Source of the DNA: JAPPHA01 sp963662705
Lineage (GTDB): Bacteria > Pseudomonadota > Alphaproteobacteria > Rhodobacterales > Rhodobacteraceae
Assembly: GCA_963662705.2 (NCBI GenBank)
Contig: OY759767.1
Location: forward strand, 4,154,001-4,218,000
Length of the DNA stretch: 64,000 bases
Reading direction: 5' to 3'
The notes beneath the pieces were generated by a model. It was not told the origin of the DNA and ran no database searches. It saw only the letters and a program-made list of their open reading frames with translations. The translations under genes were made by a program, and so were the position numbers. Below, in pieces: positions 44,545 through 53,130 of the stretch (positions are counted from its first letter, which is position 1; each line of letters opens with the position of its first letter).

Positions 44545-45090
44545 CGCTCTCCTCCACCAACCTGAAAATCAGAACGAGCACCTGCGCACCCATCCGCAGC
44601 ACCGTGGCCGCGCGCTTCAGCGGACGGCACACGGACCAGCCGATGACGCCGTTGCGTAAACCAGGCCGGATCCCGGTCGCGGTGAAGCCGATGCCGCCCA
44701 GCGCGCCGTCGCGCTCCAAACGGACCCAGTACCAGGCCTGCCTACCCGGCGGGTGGCGCCATCCCTCCGGATGCCAGGTGTCGATCGCCGCCTCCCGGCG
44801 GCGGCGTTCCACCGGTGCCGTCACCAACTCAAGCACCAGGGCACCGAGGTCCCGAAGCGGGGACGAGACAGAACTGTCGGGGAAGTCCGACGGGGGATGG
44901 GCATGAGGATCGAATTCCAGCGCTTCCGCCTCCGGAAGACGCACAACCAGTATCTCCGTAAGTGCCGGCAAAAGCTTGCGCGCCGACGCCAGGCACAACT
45001 TGCCGACACGGTTGTGCCGGTTCTCCCGCCCGCAGAACTCGTGTGCCAGCATGTGGGGGACTACGAACAATAGCGCGGGCGGATCAAACA
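44545..45090 (-). pseudogene. Possible DUF4338-like (transposon-associated) remnant
   Basis: The minus frame contains EFDPHAHPPSDFPDSSVSSP, DTWHPEGWRHPPGRQAWYWV and LERDGALGGIGFTATGIRPG ending VIGWS, which resembles DUF4338 proteins found in transposons and in DruA of the Druantia defence system. The conserved C-terminal half is lost and the 3' end is replaced by another transposase fragment. Assignment is from memory. Confidence 0.35.
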
Positions 45091-45489
45091 GCACGGCATC
45101 AATGTCCTGGCCCCGCTCAAGTGCCTGGTCAATTTCCCCGGCGTCGCCCAGGTCGCGCCGGTGACGCGCTACCGGGAGGTCCAGAAGGACGGCAATGAAC
45201 CGGGAAACATGACCGTATGCCTCATCACCTGGCTCGACAGCGGGACCGCATCCGGCGCCGACATGCTGGCGCTGAACCGCGGGCACCGGGAAGTGGAAAA
45301 CAACAAACATCGCCAGCGCGATTGTAATTTCGGGGAAGGCGCCTGCCTGAGCCGTACCGGGTACAGTCTTCCGAACCGCGCCTGCCTCGACACCGCCGCA
45401 AGGGTGCCGGCGTCATCGAGACCATGCGAAGGTTCACGCTCGACCGGGTCGATGGCATCCGGGTGCGCTGTGAACCGTCGCAGGTACCC
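45081..45489 (+). pseudogene. ISAs1-like transposase 3' fragment
   Basis: Frames together read NVLAPLKCLVNFPGVAQVAP, LNRGHREVENNKHRQRDCNF and GEGACLSRTGYSLPNRACL, then RKGAGVIETMRRFTLDRVDG. The RGH-x-x-x-EN-x-x-H-x-x-RD signature is the conserved C-terminus of ISAs1-type transposases. It is frameshifted and lacks the N-terminal half. Confidence 0.6.
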
Positions 45490-45746
45490 GAGGCCTGACC
45501 CTCCTCACCATTCCTCATCTCAAAAAACCGCTCGGGCACCCGCCGTGGTGTCCAGGTTTCGCCATTCCGCAGGTCGCGCCGCAGGGTCGCTCAGCAGAAC
45601 GGCACCGAATCATGAAACAATCCGGGTGGCACACCAAAAGGTCAGCGGCGTCGCGTTGTAAAAATCAACGAAATCATGCCCGTGAATGCCTACATTGCGC
45701 CGATCCGTTCAGCGTGGGAAAATCCTGGATGACGGTGTCGCCGGTA

Positions 45747-45790
45747 TTGACATTGGTGCTACCTGGTGCCTCTTGGTGCTACCTTGGTGG
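45747..45790 (+). promoter_or_regulatory. Candidate promoter/operator of parDE copy 1
   Basis: TTGACA at 45747 is followed by repeated GGTGCTACC words (45755 and 45775) up to the ribosome site AGGAGG. The same TTGACATTGGTGCTACCTGG occurs upstream of copy 3. Ribbon-helix-helix antitoxins bind such short repeats. Confidence 0.45.
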
Positions 45791-45802
45791 CAGGAGGCCC
45801 AT

Positions 45803-46078
45803 ATGACCGTCAAAACCTCGATTTCGCTCACCGATGAACAGCATGCTTTCGCGATGGAGTTGGTGGAAACAGGACGCTACGGGAGCCTCAGCGCGGTTTT
45901 CCAGCAAGGTGTCAACCTGTTACGCCAGCGTATAGACGCCGAAGAACTGGAACTCGTAGCACTGCGGGAGATTCTCGCCCGCCGCCGTACTGGCACATTT
46001 GCCGGTGCGGAACGGATTGACAACCGCCTGACCCGGATGATTGCGGAGAAGCGGAGCGCGCGTGGCGGACCGTCTTGA
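45803..46078 (+). CDS. parD: ParD-type ribbon-helix-helix antitoxin, copy 1
   Basis: The 91-residue protein from ATG 45803 (AGGAGG 8 bases upstream) opens MTVKTSISLTDEQHAFAMEL, the RHH strand and helix, followed by GRYGSLSAVFQQGVNLLRQR and a C-terminal toxin-binding tail. It represses its own promoter and neutralises the ParE toxin encoded by the overlapping gene. The longer frame upstream is module leader. Confidence 0.9.
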   Translation: MTVKTSISLTDEQHAFAMELVETGRYGSLSAVFQQGVNLLRQRIDAEELELVALREILARRRTGTFAGAERIDNRLTRMIAEKRSARGGPS

Positions 46079-46409
46079 GTTCCCGGTCGAGGCAAAACGC
46101 GATTTCGCGCTGGTATTCAACCACCTCTTCGACAGCTATATCGACTTTGGCGAAGCCCTTGAGGATGCGCTTGACCATGCAGAGGCCCGGATTCTGGAGA
46201 ACCGCGCGGCGGCGGACCACATCGCAGCCGCCCTGCACCGGGGCGAGAGACACGACAATATCCTGCCGGGCCTGCGGCGCCTGACCATCGGCCGGGTAGT
46301 CTATTGGTTTGATGTCGACGAAGACCGCCTGACCGTCCGTATACAGGCAATATTCTTCGGCGGGCAGGATCACGTCCGGCACATGATGGCCCGTCTACTC
46401 GGAGACTGA
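46062..46409 (+). CDS. parE: ParE/RelE-type toxin, copy 1
   Basis: GTG 46062, inside the 3' end of parD (17-base overlap) and after GGAG, starts ADRLEFPVEAKRDFALVFNH. Further landmarks are GERHDNILPGLRRLTIGRVV and IQAIFFGGQDHVRHMMARLL. The length of 115 residues is a little longer than typical ParE. Members inhibit gyrase or cleave mRNA; which applies here is not clear. A TTG at 46041 is an alternative start. It appears intact. Confidence 0.85.
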   Translation: MADRLEFPVEAKRDFALVFNHLFDSYIDFGEALEDALDHAEARILENRAAADHIAAALHRGERHDNILPGLRRLTIGRVVYWFDVDEDRLTVRIQAIFFGGQDHVRHMMARLLGD

Positions 46410-46807
46410 CCCGGATTACCTCTTGTCGGCGCGTCGCATGGCTTTTCGACGTTGCAAACTCAAATTCGAGACCGACTTTCCCTGAACGAATGCTCTTACC
46501 CGGCATTAAACCCCGGGCAAAAGACCGCGACCGAGATGACCGACGCAACCAGGAATCCGGGGACCGGTTGGGCAACAATCTCAGGTTGCCTTGATCGGTG
46601 TCGTGTGCCGCGCTCCGCTCGATGGTGGCGCTACAATTCCGGGTGTGCCCATGCGCAGGAATTCAATTTTCAGCTGCGGTGTTGGTTCCCGGCATATTCA
46701 GGCTTGAAACGGCGGGCGACCTGCGAGCCAGCACATTATTCACGCTTGAATGGACCCCGAAGCCCGGCCGACCAGCCCGGGTCGGGACGGTCCCGGATTC
46801 CATGGAA
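46410..46807. repeat. 398-bp spacer between convergent parE and AAA genes, copy 1
   Basis: There is no open gene. The spacer has exactly the same length in copies 2 (58209-58606) and 3 (63193-63590). It contains the end motif shared with the dispersed element (46681-46716, here CCCGGCATATTCAGGCTTGA) and a GGGTCGGGACGGTCCCGGA palindrome near 46780. Confidence 0.8.
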
Positions 46808-48370
46808 CTACCCGGCGGACTCGACCCTGACCTCTAGCAGGTTTCTTGCCTCGCGTCCGCACACCACACCGATCAGGTGGACAGGTTCTCCGCGACCGCG
46901 GTATTTCTCCGCGTAGCCAAGCTCCCGCATCTGCGTGATTGCGGCACTCAGCGCAGCGGCCGCGTCACTGTCTCCATCCGCCATCTTGAACTCCAGCACG
47001 AACACCTGCCCGCCCGTCAGAACCACCATGTCCGCGCGGCCATGGCTCGACGCGTCCTCTGTCCGGACATCCACGCCAATGGCACGGAAACACATGTGCA
47101 GGAGGCTGGCATACCAGGCCTCGTACCGGGCGAGATCGCCGCTCGCGTGCCACTGGTAGGGGATCCCTGAAAGATATGAGCGGAACCGTTCGGCAAATCC
47201 CCGGAAATCGTTGGCCTCGAGAAGCGCACAGAGTTCCCTGCCCTGTTTCAGCGTCTCCAATCCCGACTTTCCCAAATACCGAAGCAACTCGTCATTCAGG
47301 CTGATCCGCACCTCGAGATTGGGATAGTCCAGCCTGTAGTAGGTTCTGAAACCTTCCCTCCACTCGTCAGCGATGGTCAGATAACCGGTCTGGAACAGGA
47401 GCGCTTCGATCCCAATGTCGTCGACGTCGAACTTCGAGACAAGCGCCATGTCAGCCACCCGGTTCTCCAGTTCCATCGGGCTGACGGATCTCGCCATCAG
47501 CATCTTGAACAGGAATGTTGGAGACCCGGTCTCGAACCAGTAGGGCCGGAACTCGCGGTTCCGCAGCAGCAACAACACGTCATAGGGGTTGTAGACCTGC
47601 TCCCCACCCCGCCAGCGATAGCCATTGTACCAGGTCCGGATCTCCTCCCGGTCCAGTCCGTCGAGTTCCGGTCCAAACACTTGGTCCAGGTCATCTTCAG
47701 TATAACCGCAGATCGAGGCGTAGCGCGGATTGAGGCTGATGTCCTCGAGATTGTTGAGGCCCGAGAAAAGGCTGACCTTCGAGAACATGCTCACGCCGGT
47801 GACGAAGACGAAGCGGACATGTTCAGCGCAATCCTTGATGATGCCGTAGAACCCGCGCAGGTAGTCCCGGTTGGCGGTCGCGAGTTCCGGATCATGAAGC
47901 ACGTCGAGGATCGGCTTGTCGTACTCGTCTACCAGGACAACTACCCGTTGTTCTGTGGCCTGGTGCAGGCGATCAAGTAGATCCAGCAGGAATTCGGATC
48001 CACTCGTGCGGGAAACTGCCGGAAGGCCCGCGTTGCGTTCGATCACCTCCAGTTGCGTGAGAATACTACGATCAAGATCTCCTGGGTCGTTGTACTTCCC
48101 GCCGAAACTCAGCCGCACAACCGGATGACGAACAGACCAGTCCCAATGTCCGTGGATGTCCAGGCCTTGGAACAGTGCCTCGTGACCAGCGAACAGCGAT
48201 CTCAGCGTATCCAGCAGTAGGCTCTTTCCGAACCGACGGGGCCGAGACAGGAAGCAGTAGTCGCTCTGGTCGATCAGTTCCCGGATGAGGGGGGTCTTGT
48301 CGACGTAGTAACTGTCTGTTTCCCTAAGCCTCCGGAACGACTGGATCCCGATCGGCAGGCGTTGGCCCAT
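46808..48370 (-). CDS. AAA-ATPase with C-terminal PD-(D/E)XK nuclease domain (DUF1703 type), copy 1
   Basis: The 520-residue protein starts at ATG 48370 with GGAG upstream. The N-terminal half is the predicted AAA-ATPase of this family: GIQSFRRLRE, YVDKTPLIRELI, a variant P-loop SRPRRFGKSLLLDTL (42-56) and Walker B VVVLVDEYDKPILD (144-157). The C-terminal domain has GRADMVVLTGGQVFVLEFKM with D447, E461 and K463, the nuclease triad. Function is unexperienced in general; such proteins occur in many copies in some genomes. It is convergent with parDE and forms with it a repeated module. Confidence 0.92.
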   Translation of the reverse strand: MGQRLPIGIQSFRRLRETDSYYVDKTPLIRELIDQSDYCFLSRPRRFGKSLLLDTLRSLFAGHEALFQGLDIHGHWDWSVRHPVVRLSFGGKYNDPGDLDRSILTQLEVIERNAGLPAVSRTSGSEFLLDLLDRLHQATEQRVVVLVDEYDKPILDVLHDPELATANRDYLRGFYGIIKDCAEHVRFVFVTGVSMFSKVSLFSGLNNLEDISLNPRYASICGYTEDDLDQVFGPELDGLDREEIRTWYNGYRWRGGEQVYNPYDVLLLLRNREFRPYWFETGSPTFLFKMLMARSVSPMELENRVADMALVSKFDVDDIGIEALLFQTGYLTIADEWREGFRTYYRLDYPNLEVRISLNDELLRYLGKSGLETLKQGRELCALLEANDFRGFAERFRSYLSGIPYQWHASGDLARYEAWYASLLHMCFRAIGVDVRTEDASSHGRADMVVLTGGQVFVLEFKMADGDSDAAAALSAAITQMRELGYAEKYRGRGEPVHLIGVVCGREARNLLEVRVESAG

Positions 48371-48535
48371 AGTATTTCTCCATCCCGTGCCCGGTTCGCA
48401 GCAAAGGGCGGTCGCTGGCCTTTCCCTCGTGCGGGACTTGCTTCGACTGTACCCGCACCGGTGCGCTCGATACAATCCTTTCATTATGTGGAGCAGTCCA
48501 CCGATTGGAGCCCGGGTCCCGACGACTCCATGTCA

Positions 48536-48790
48536 TTAATCGCCGATACTCACCATTCCGCAGTCGAACTTCGGCAGGTAGGATACGAGATCGTCATTCG
48601 GATAGGAGAGCGCCTGCTCTTCAAGCATTCCGATCGCGATGACTTTACACATGCCTGAGCCGTCAAGGTGGCCGGAATGGAACCAGAACCCTGCAATTTT
48701 GCGGCCAACTGAAATTCCGGCCCCAAGTCCGTTAAACTCACCATTCGAATATGCGGACATCCGCCAGGAAATTTCTTCTGCACCACGGCC
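48536..48790 (-). pseudogene. Remnant of a gene upstream of the AAA gene, copy 1
   Basis: The minus frame ends KIAGFWFHSGHLDGSGMCKV, IAIGMLEEQALSYPNDDLVS and YLPKFDCGMVSIGD then stop. A corresponding sequence lies before AAA copy 2 (VIAIRILVEQAPCDPKDDF, SSLPKFDGGMVRIGNRD). It is probably the C-terminus of a lost hypothetical gene carried by the module. Confidence 0.5.
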
Positions 48791-50358
48791 CTGCGACTTG
48801 ACGCGCCCGTTGAGCGTGTGAGCGATATTACGGCTTTCACCGGTGTCCGCGTCTTGCGTCAGATGCCTGAACTCCGGGTTCTGCATCCGACGGTCCGTTC
48901 GTCCGCCATTCCGACACCGAGCTTCAAGATACCGGACGTTCCTGCGGTGTCGGGCGATGTTCGGGTTGCGATCTTCGACGGCGGCGTTCCGAAAGGCCAT
49001 CCCCTCACTACCTGGGTCAATCCGTTCGAACTGCCGGGAATGATGGCAGCGCCGGATGAATACCTGTTGCACGGCATTGGCGTGTCGTCGGCGGCGCTCT
49101 TCGGAAGCATTGACCCGAAAAAGCCTCTGCCCCGACCGTATTCCGACATAGACCACCTTCGCGTCATTTATGGCGATCCTGGTCAGGACCCGCACGAACT
49201 GTATGAAGTGCTGGAGCGCATCGAGGGCGTTCTCGAGAGCCGGGACTACGACTTATCAACCTGAGTCTGGGGCCGAACCTTCCAATCGAGGATGACGATG
49301 TCCATGCCTGGACCGCAGTTCTGGATGATCGCCTCTCGCAGGTTTCCACATTGGCGATGGTCGCCGTCGGAAATAACGGCGAAGGGGACACGATTCTTGG
49401 ACTCGACCGGGTTCAGGTTCCTTCAGATTGCGTCAACGCCATGGCAATCGGTGCATGTGATTCGACCGGCTACACCTGGAAACGTGCGTCCTACAGCTCG
49501 AAAGGGCCCGGTCGCAGCCCCGGGCTGGTCAAGCCTGACCTCGTGGAATTCGGGGGCGAGATCAGCCAGCCGTTTGTGGTCGTCGCTTCGGACATGCGGC
49601 CGGCGCTCACGGCCACTGGCGGGACTTCGTTCGCAACCCCAAGCGCTCTGCGGCTTGGAGTCGGCGTGCGTGCTTATTTTGGGAAGAGCCTCAACCACCT
49701 CGCAATCCGCGCCCTGCTGGTCCACACCTGCGAAGGCAGCGAAGGTGACTTCACCGAGGTCGGATGGGGTCGCGTGGCTCGCGCTCTCGACGACATGATC
49801 CTGTGCGACGATGACACGGCCCGCATTGTCTATCAGGGGGAAATTTCTCCGGCGAAGTACATTCGTGCGCCGGTCCCGGTTCCGGCAGGTCCGCTGCCAG
49901 GCATGGTCTCAATCACGTCGACAATCTGTTACAAGTCGCAAACCGATCCTCATCACCCCGGAAACTACACCAGAGCGGGACTGGAAGTGACATTCAGGCC
50001 CCATGACGGAAAATACTCGCGCAACAATCAGTTGCATCCGGATTCAGCGAGTTTCTTTGGCTCAAGATTGCCCGGAGCGACGGAACACGAGCTGCGTCGT
50101 GACGCCTGGAAGTGGGAGAACTGCCTGCATGCCACATGTCGGAAACGAGGAACCTCCCTCCGAAATCCGTGCTTTGACATCCACTACAATGCGCGTCTCG
50201 AAAGCCGGAATTTCACTCCATCGGAGAAGCTCCGCTATGCAATGGTCGTGACTGTCCATGCCAAGGGTGTCGCTGACCTCTACGACCAGATCGTTCGCCT
50301 GTACGCGACCCGCATTGAGCCACTTCGGCCGGTCTTGGAGGTTCCAATTCGCACTTGA
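48770..50358 (+). pseudogene. S8 (subtilisin-like) peptidase, 5'-truncated and frameshifted
   Basis: The frame opens within RLDAPVERVSDITAFTGVRV and carries VRVAIFDGGV (catalytic D), YLLHGIGVSSAALFGS (H) and, after a one-base shift near 49252, INLSLGPNLPIEDDDVHAWT, MVAVGNNGEGD and TATGGTSFATPSALRLG (S). A C-terminal domain follows to VLEVPIRT. The N-terminal 150 or more residues are missing at the border of the parDE/AAA module. The catalytic triad is otherwise complete. Subtilases with this layout occur near ATPases in some defence loci. Confidence 0.8.
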
Positions 50359-50471
50359 TGCGTCCAAGCCCTCCGGGAATGCCAACAGTTACAGACCGAC
50401 CTCCTTGGTCATCGTTGAACAGGAAATCGTCTGCCGTGCCGGCAGGCCAGACGAGAAAACGCGGACTTTGA

Positions 50472-50681
50472 CTAGCTGCCGCCGATCCTTGCACGGCTTG
50501 ATTCCCTGTACCGCCCGGGCCGACCGGAAACAAGCTCAAGTCGGTACCTGCGCCTGTCGAGCACTTCCAGAAACCCCAACTCGTGTCCAGACTTCAAAGT
50601 GACCTTTCCTTTCACTTTCCGGGTCTTCACGCCGGTATCGCCGCAGAGTTTCTTCAGCGTGCGCCGATCCGTTCCATCCAA
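50472..50681 (-). CDS. Hypothetical small basic protein
   Basis: This 69-residue frame (MDGTDRRTLKKLCGDTGVKT and later HELGFLEVLDRRRYRLELVS) directly follows the membrane-protein frame at 50682-50966. The two may once have been one gene or an operon. No family is recognised. Confidence 0.3.
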   Translation of the reverse strand: MDGTDRRTLKKLCGDTGVKTRKVKGKVTLKSGHELGFLEVLDRRRYRLELVSGRPGRYRESSRARIGGS

Positions 50682-50966
50682 TCATTGTGATCGAATTGAT
50701 GCCAGGTAGCTTGGCGCACGGGGGCGCGACTTGGCGTAGTCCTCAACGCCGGAGAAGTCCACGAAAAGCAGGTCCGAGGCGATGGCAGCCACATTTTCGG
50801 GTACGGATTCCAGGACTCGCTGATTCAATTCGGCAAGAGATTCGAAAGCGCTCGGTCGCAAAAGGCTGTTACCCCTAATGGCCATCAGCACGAAGAGTGG
50901 TGCCAGGCTGCTCAAGACTATCAGCAGCCTCGCGAGCCTTAGTCCTTCACCACGCTCCTGCCCCAT
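50682..50966 (-). CDS. Hypothetical membrane protein
   Basis: The 94-residue protein has one N-terminal membrane helix (LLIVLSSLAPLFVLMAIRG) and a short tail LLRPSAFESLAELNQRVLES. No ribosome site of quality was seen and no family recognised; possibly the start of a longer decayed gene. Confidence 0.4.
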   Translation of the reverse strand: MGQERGEGLRLARLLIVLSSLAPLFVLMAIRGNSLLRPSAFESLAELNQRVLESVPENVAAIASDLLFVDFSGVEDYAKSRPRAPSYLASIRSQ

Positions 50967-51377
50967 CCGCGATATATCAGATTCTCTCTACCTTTGAACG
51001 ACGCGTTGAAGCCGCGTTCACGCCTTTGGCTTATTGGCGGCGCTTTCTCTCATACCGAATCCATAGCGCACGATCAGAGTCTCAAAAAAAATCTGTCAGT
51101 TCGGCTCCCTCCCCTACTGTAGGATGCTGAAATTTTTCCGGCCGGGAATGGCCGATTCGTCCCGCATTCCTGCCGACGATCCATTCGGTGGATCGGCGGC
51201 AGTCCGGGACGGTTTTCCTACCCGAACAGGCAGATTGGAGCAGCGCCACGCCCCTGCCCGCCCAGGCGCGGCCGGTCCGACCGATGAGGAATGTCAGTCC
51301 TGGGCAAGTGATTCCGGGCGGGCATACGTGGCCGATATCGCTCCTGGGCAGCGCGCAGGCGGGAGGGCAGCAATCGG
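50967..51377. other. Stretch before the duplicated segment, nothing recognised
   Basis: Open frames are short and overlapping on both strands. The right border is the start of copy 2 of the 1.74-kb duplication. Confidence 0.35.
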
Positions 51378-53130
51378 CTTCTCAACCGAGATGGCGGACG
51401 AGCGGCCAATCGATTTGCTCGGCCGGAGCGTCCAGTTTCCCGCGCGTCCAGGTGAGGGCCGGGTTTCAGAACGGTGTAAGTGCATCCTCGTACTGGACGC
51501 CCGGACCGGGATGGCGGGCATGGGGTTCATCAACTCCATCCTGTCTCGATCGCTCAAGTTTGCCAAGCGCGTCCAGGTGGCGACGTGTAACAACTGGCTG
51601 TCCGTCGCATCAGTGTTTTCGTTCCGGGATGTGGTCGACCAGGCGTTTGCCAACCTGCCTAAAGTACCGGTACGTGTTCCTTCCGGATAACCTCGCTTCC
51701 CGCTGAATCCCGGATTTTCGTGGCGTTGCACCGGACGCTGCAAGTAGGTGTGCCCTGGTCGAACTGGCCGGACCAAGGGGCGTGCGGAAAAACGGTTCCG
51801 CACGGGAAAACGGCGAGAATATCGCGAGAAGGCTGGTCGGGAAACCGGCAATAACCATCCTCATCGCTTCACCTTGGCCTGTCACGGCAGAACATGTTCT
51901 TCACTTCCGTGTTGGAAATTGATGCCGGTCAACTCATTATTTTACCTAAACAACATCAAATCATCCGAAGTTCACACACAATATTAATATTAAATCCTCT
52001 ACAGTTCTGCGGAATCGGAATTGCCGGTTCGACGAATCCGAATGCCGCGGGCCTGCACCGTGTCCGGGTTGCAACGCATATGGAAAGGAATTGTGAAATG
52101 AAGTTGATCACCGCCGCTCTTGCCGTCTCGTTCGCAGGATCGGCCGCACTCGCTCAAGGCAGCAATTACGTCGTGTTTTCGGCGATGTACTCGGCTCCCC
52201 TCGACTCAGACTTCAGCATCGGCGAAGATTTGACCGGGGAACTCGGCATGAAAGGCGGTGCGGGATTCGTTCTCGCCTTTGGGCACAAGTTCAGCAACGG
52301 TCTTGCTCTCGAGGCCGAGGTCTCGTCCATGGGTTCGAAGGCGAAGTCCATCAGGTTTGACCAGGACAGGGACATTGGCCCCAACCCCGACACCGTCCCC
52401 GACGACAGAATCACCGCTGGCACTTCTTACCCTGTAACTCCGCAAGTCAAGATTACAACCACGGCGCTTATGGCCAATGGTGTGTTCAGGACAAATGAAG
52501 TTGGCTCGGGCCTTCGCCCGTATTTGGGAGCCGGTCTCGGAGTATCCAACGTCAAAATCCGCAACTTAACGGTTACAGTATCAGAAGACGCATCCGTAAA
52601 CGTTAGTGGAGCGAGGGATAGCGCGGTAGCGTACCAGTTCCTCGGAGGCGTCGATGTACCGCTTACCGAAACCACGAGCGCACGAATTGGGTATCGCTAT
52701 TTCGCAACCGGGTCGGCTGAGTTCGCAACCGGGTCGGCTGACGTCGGAAAACTCAAAATAAAAACCCGTTCGCACAACCTGGAATTGGGTTTTGTCTTCG
52801 AATTCTGAATGCTTGTAGCTCACGTTGCGCTGAACGGGGCGTGTTCTCCCGTCCGCGCCTTTCTGTTGCGCTATTCGTCAGTGCATCTTGCAAAGTTCGC
52901 TGAAGGCGCGGAAATTTCCCGGATTCGGCGATCATGCCCCGGTGATTTTCGAGATTGGGGCCGCCACAAGGCATAGTTGGTTGTGCGACGCACCATCAAT
53001 GGGGGCGAACCCGATGGTTCCGGGACAGACTGTATCCAATGTCCGGAAACGATTTCAAGGCAAACGCTTCCCCTTGACTTGCCGAAGAGGTTGGCCCTCT
53101 CCTGAAAAGGCAAATACACCTCGTCCAGGT
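51378..53130 (+). repeat. 1.74-kb segmental duplication, copy 2
   Basis: Partner of 42499-44240. Here the beta-barrel gene is intact and the ISKra4-type transposase continues beyond the duplicated end, so this copy is closer to the ancestral arrangement. Confidence 0.85.
52098..52808 (+). CDS. Outer-membrane beta-barrel protein, copy 2 (intact)
   Basis: After AAAGGAATTGTGAA, ATG 52098 starts a signal peptide (MKLITAALAVSFAGSAALA). The 236-residue product has alternating strands (GELGMKGGAGFVLAFGHKFS, ALMANGVFRTNEVGSGLRPY, GAGLGVSNVKIRNL) and ends SHNLELGFVFEF with a terminal phenylalanine, as outer-membrane barrels do. The fold resembles small OmpA/OmpW-like eight-strand barrels found as surface antigens. 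A short tandem repeat (EFATGSA twice) lies near residue 205. Confidence 0.85.
   Translation: MKLITAALAVSFAGSAALAQGSNYVVFSAMYSAPLDSDFSIGEDLTGELGMKGGAGFVLAFGHKFSNGLALEAEVSSMGSKAKSIRFDQDRDIGPNPDTVPDDRITAGTSYPVTPQVKITTTALMANGVFRTNEVGSGLRPYLGAGLGVSNVKIRNLTVTVSEDASVNVSGARDSAVAYQFLGGVDVPLTETTSARIGYRYFATGSAEFATGSADVGKLKIKTRSHNLELGFVFEF

Larger units (their letters stand above)
45663..48660. repeat. parDE / AAA-nuclease module, copy 1 (complete)
   Basis: Forward parD-parE pair, 398-bp spacer and convergent AAA/PD-(D/E)XK gene plus the leader upstream of that gene. Related copies lie at about 57935-60470 and from 62453 to the right edge. The left border starts at ATCATGCCCGTGAATGCCTA, shared with copy 3. 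Confidence 0.85.

Noticed and set aside
44387..45310. One continuous 307-codon minus-strand gene
   Set aside because: The frame spans at least two different mobile-element fragments, one of them antisense; only the middle part resembles a known domain.
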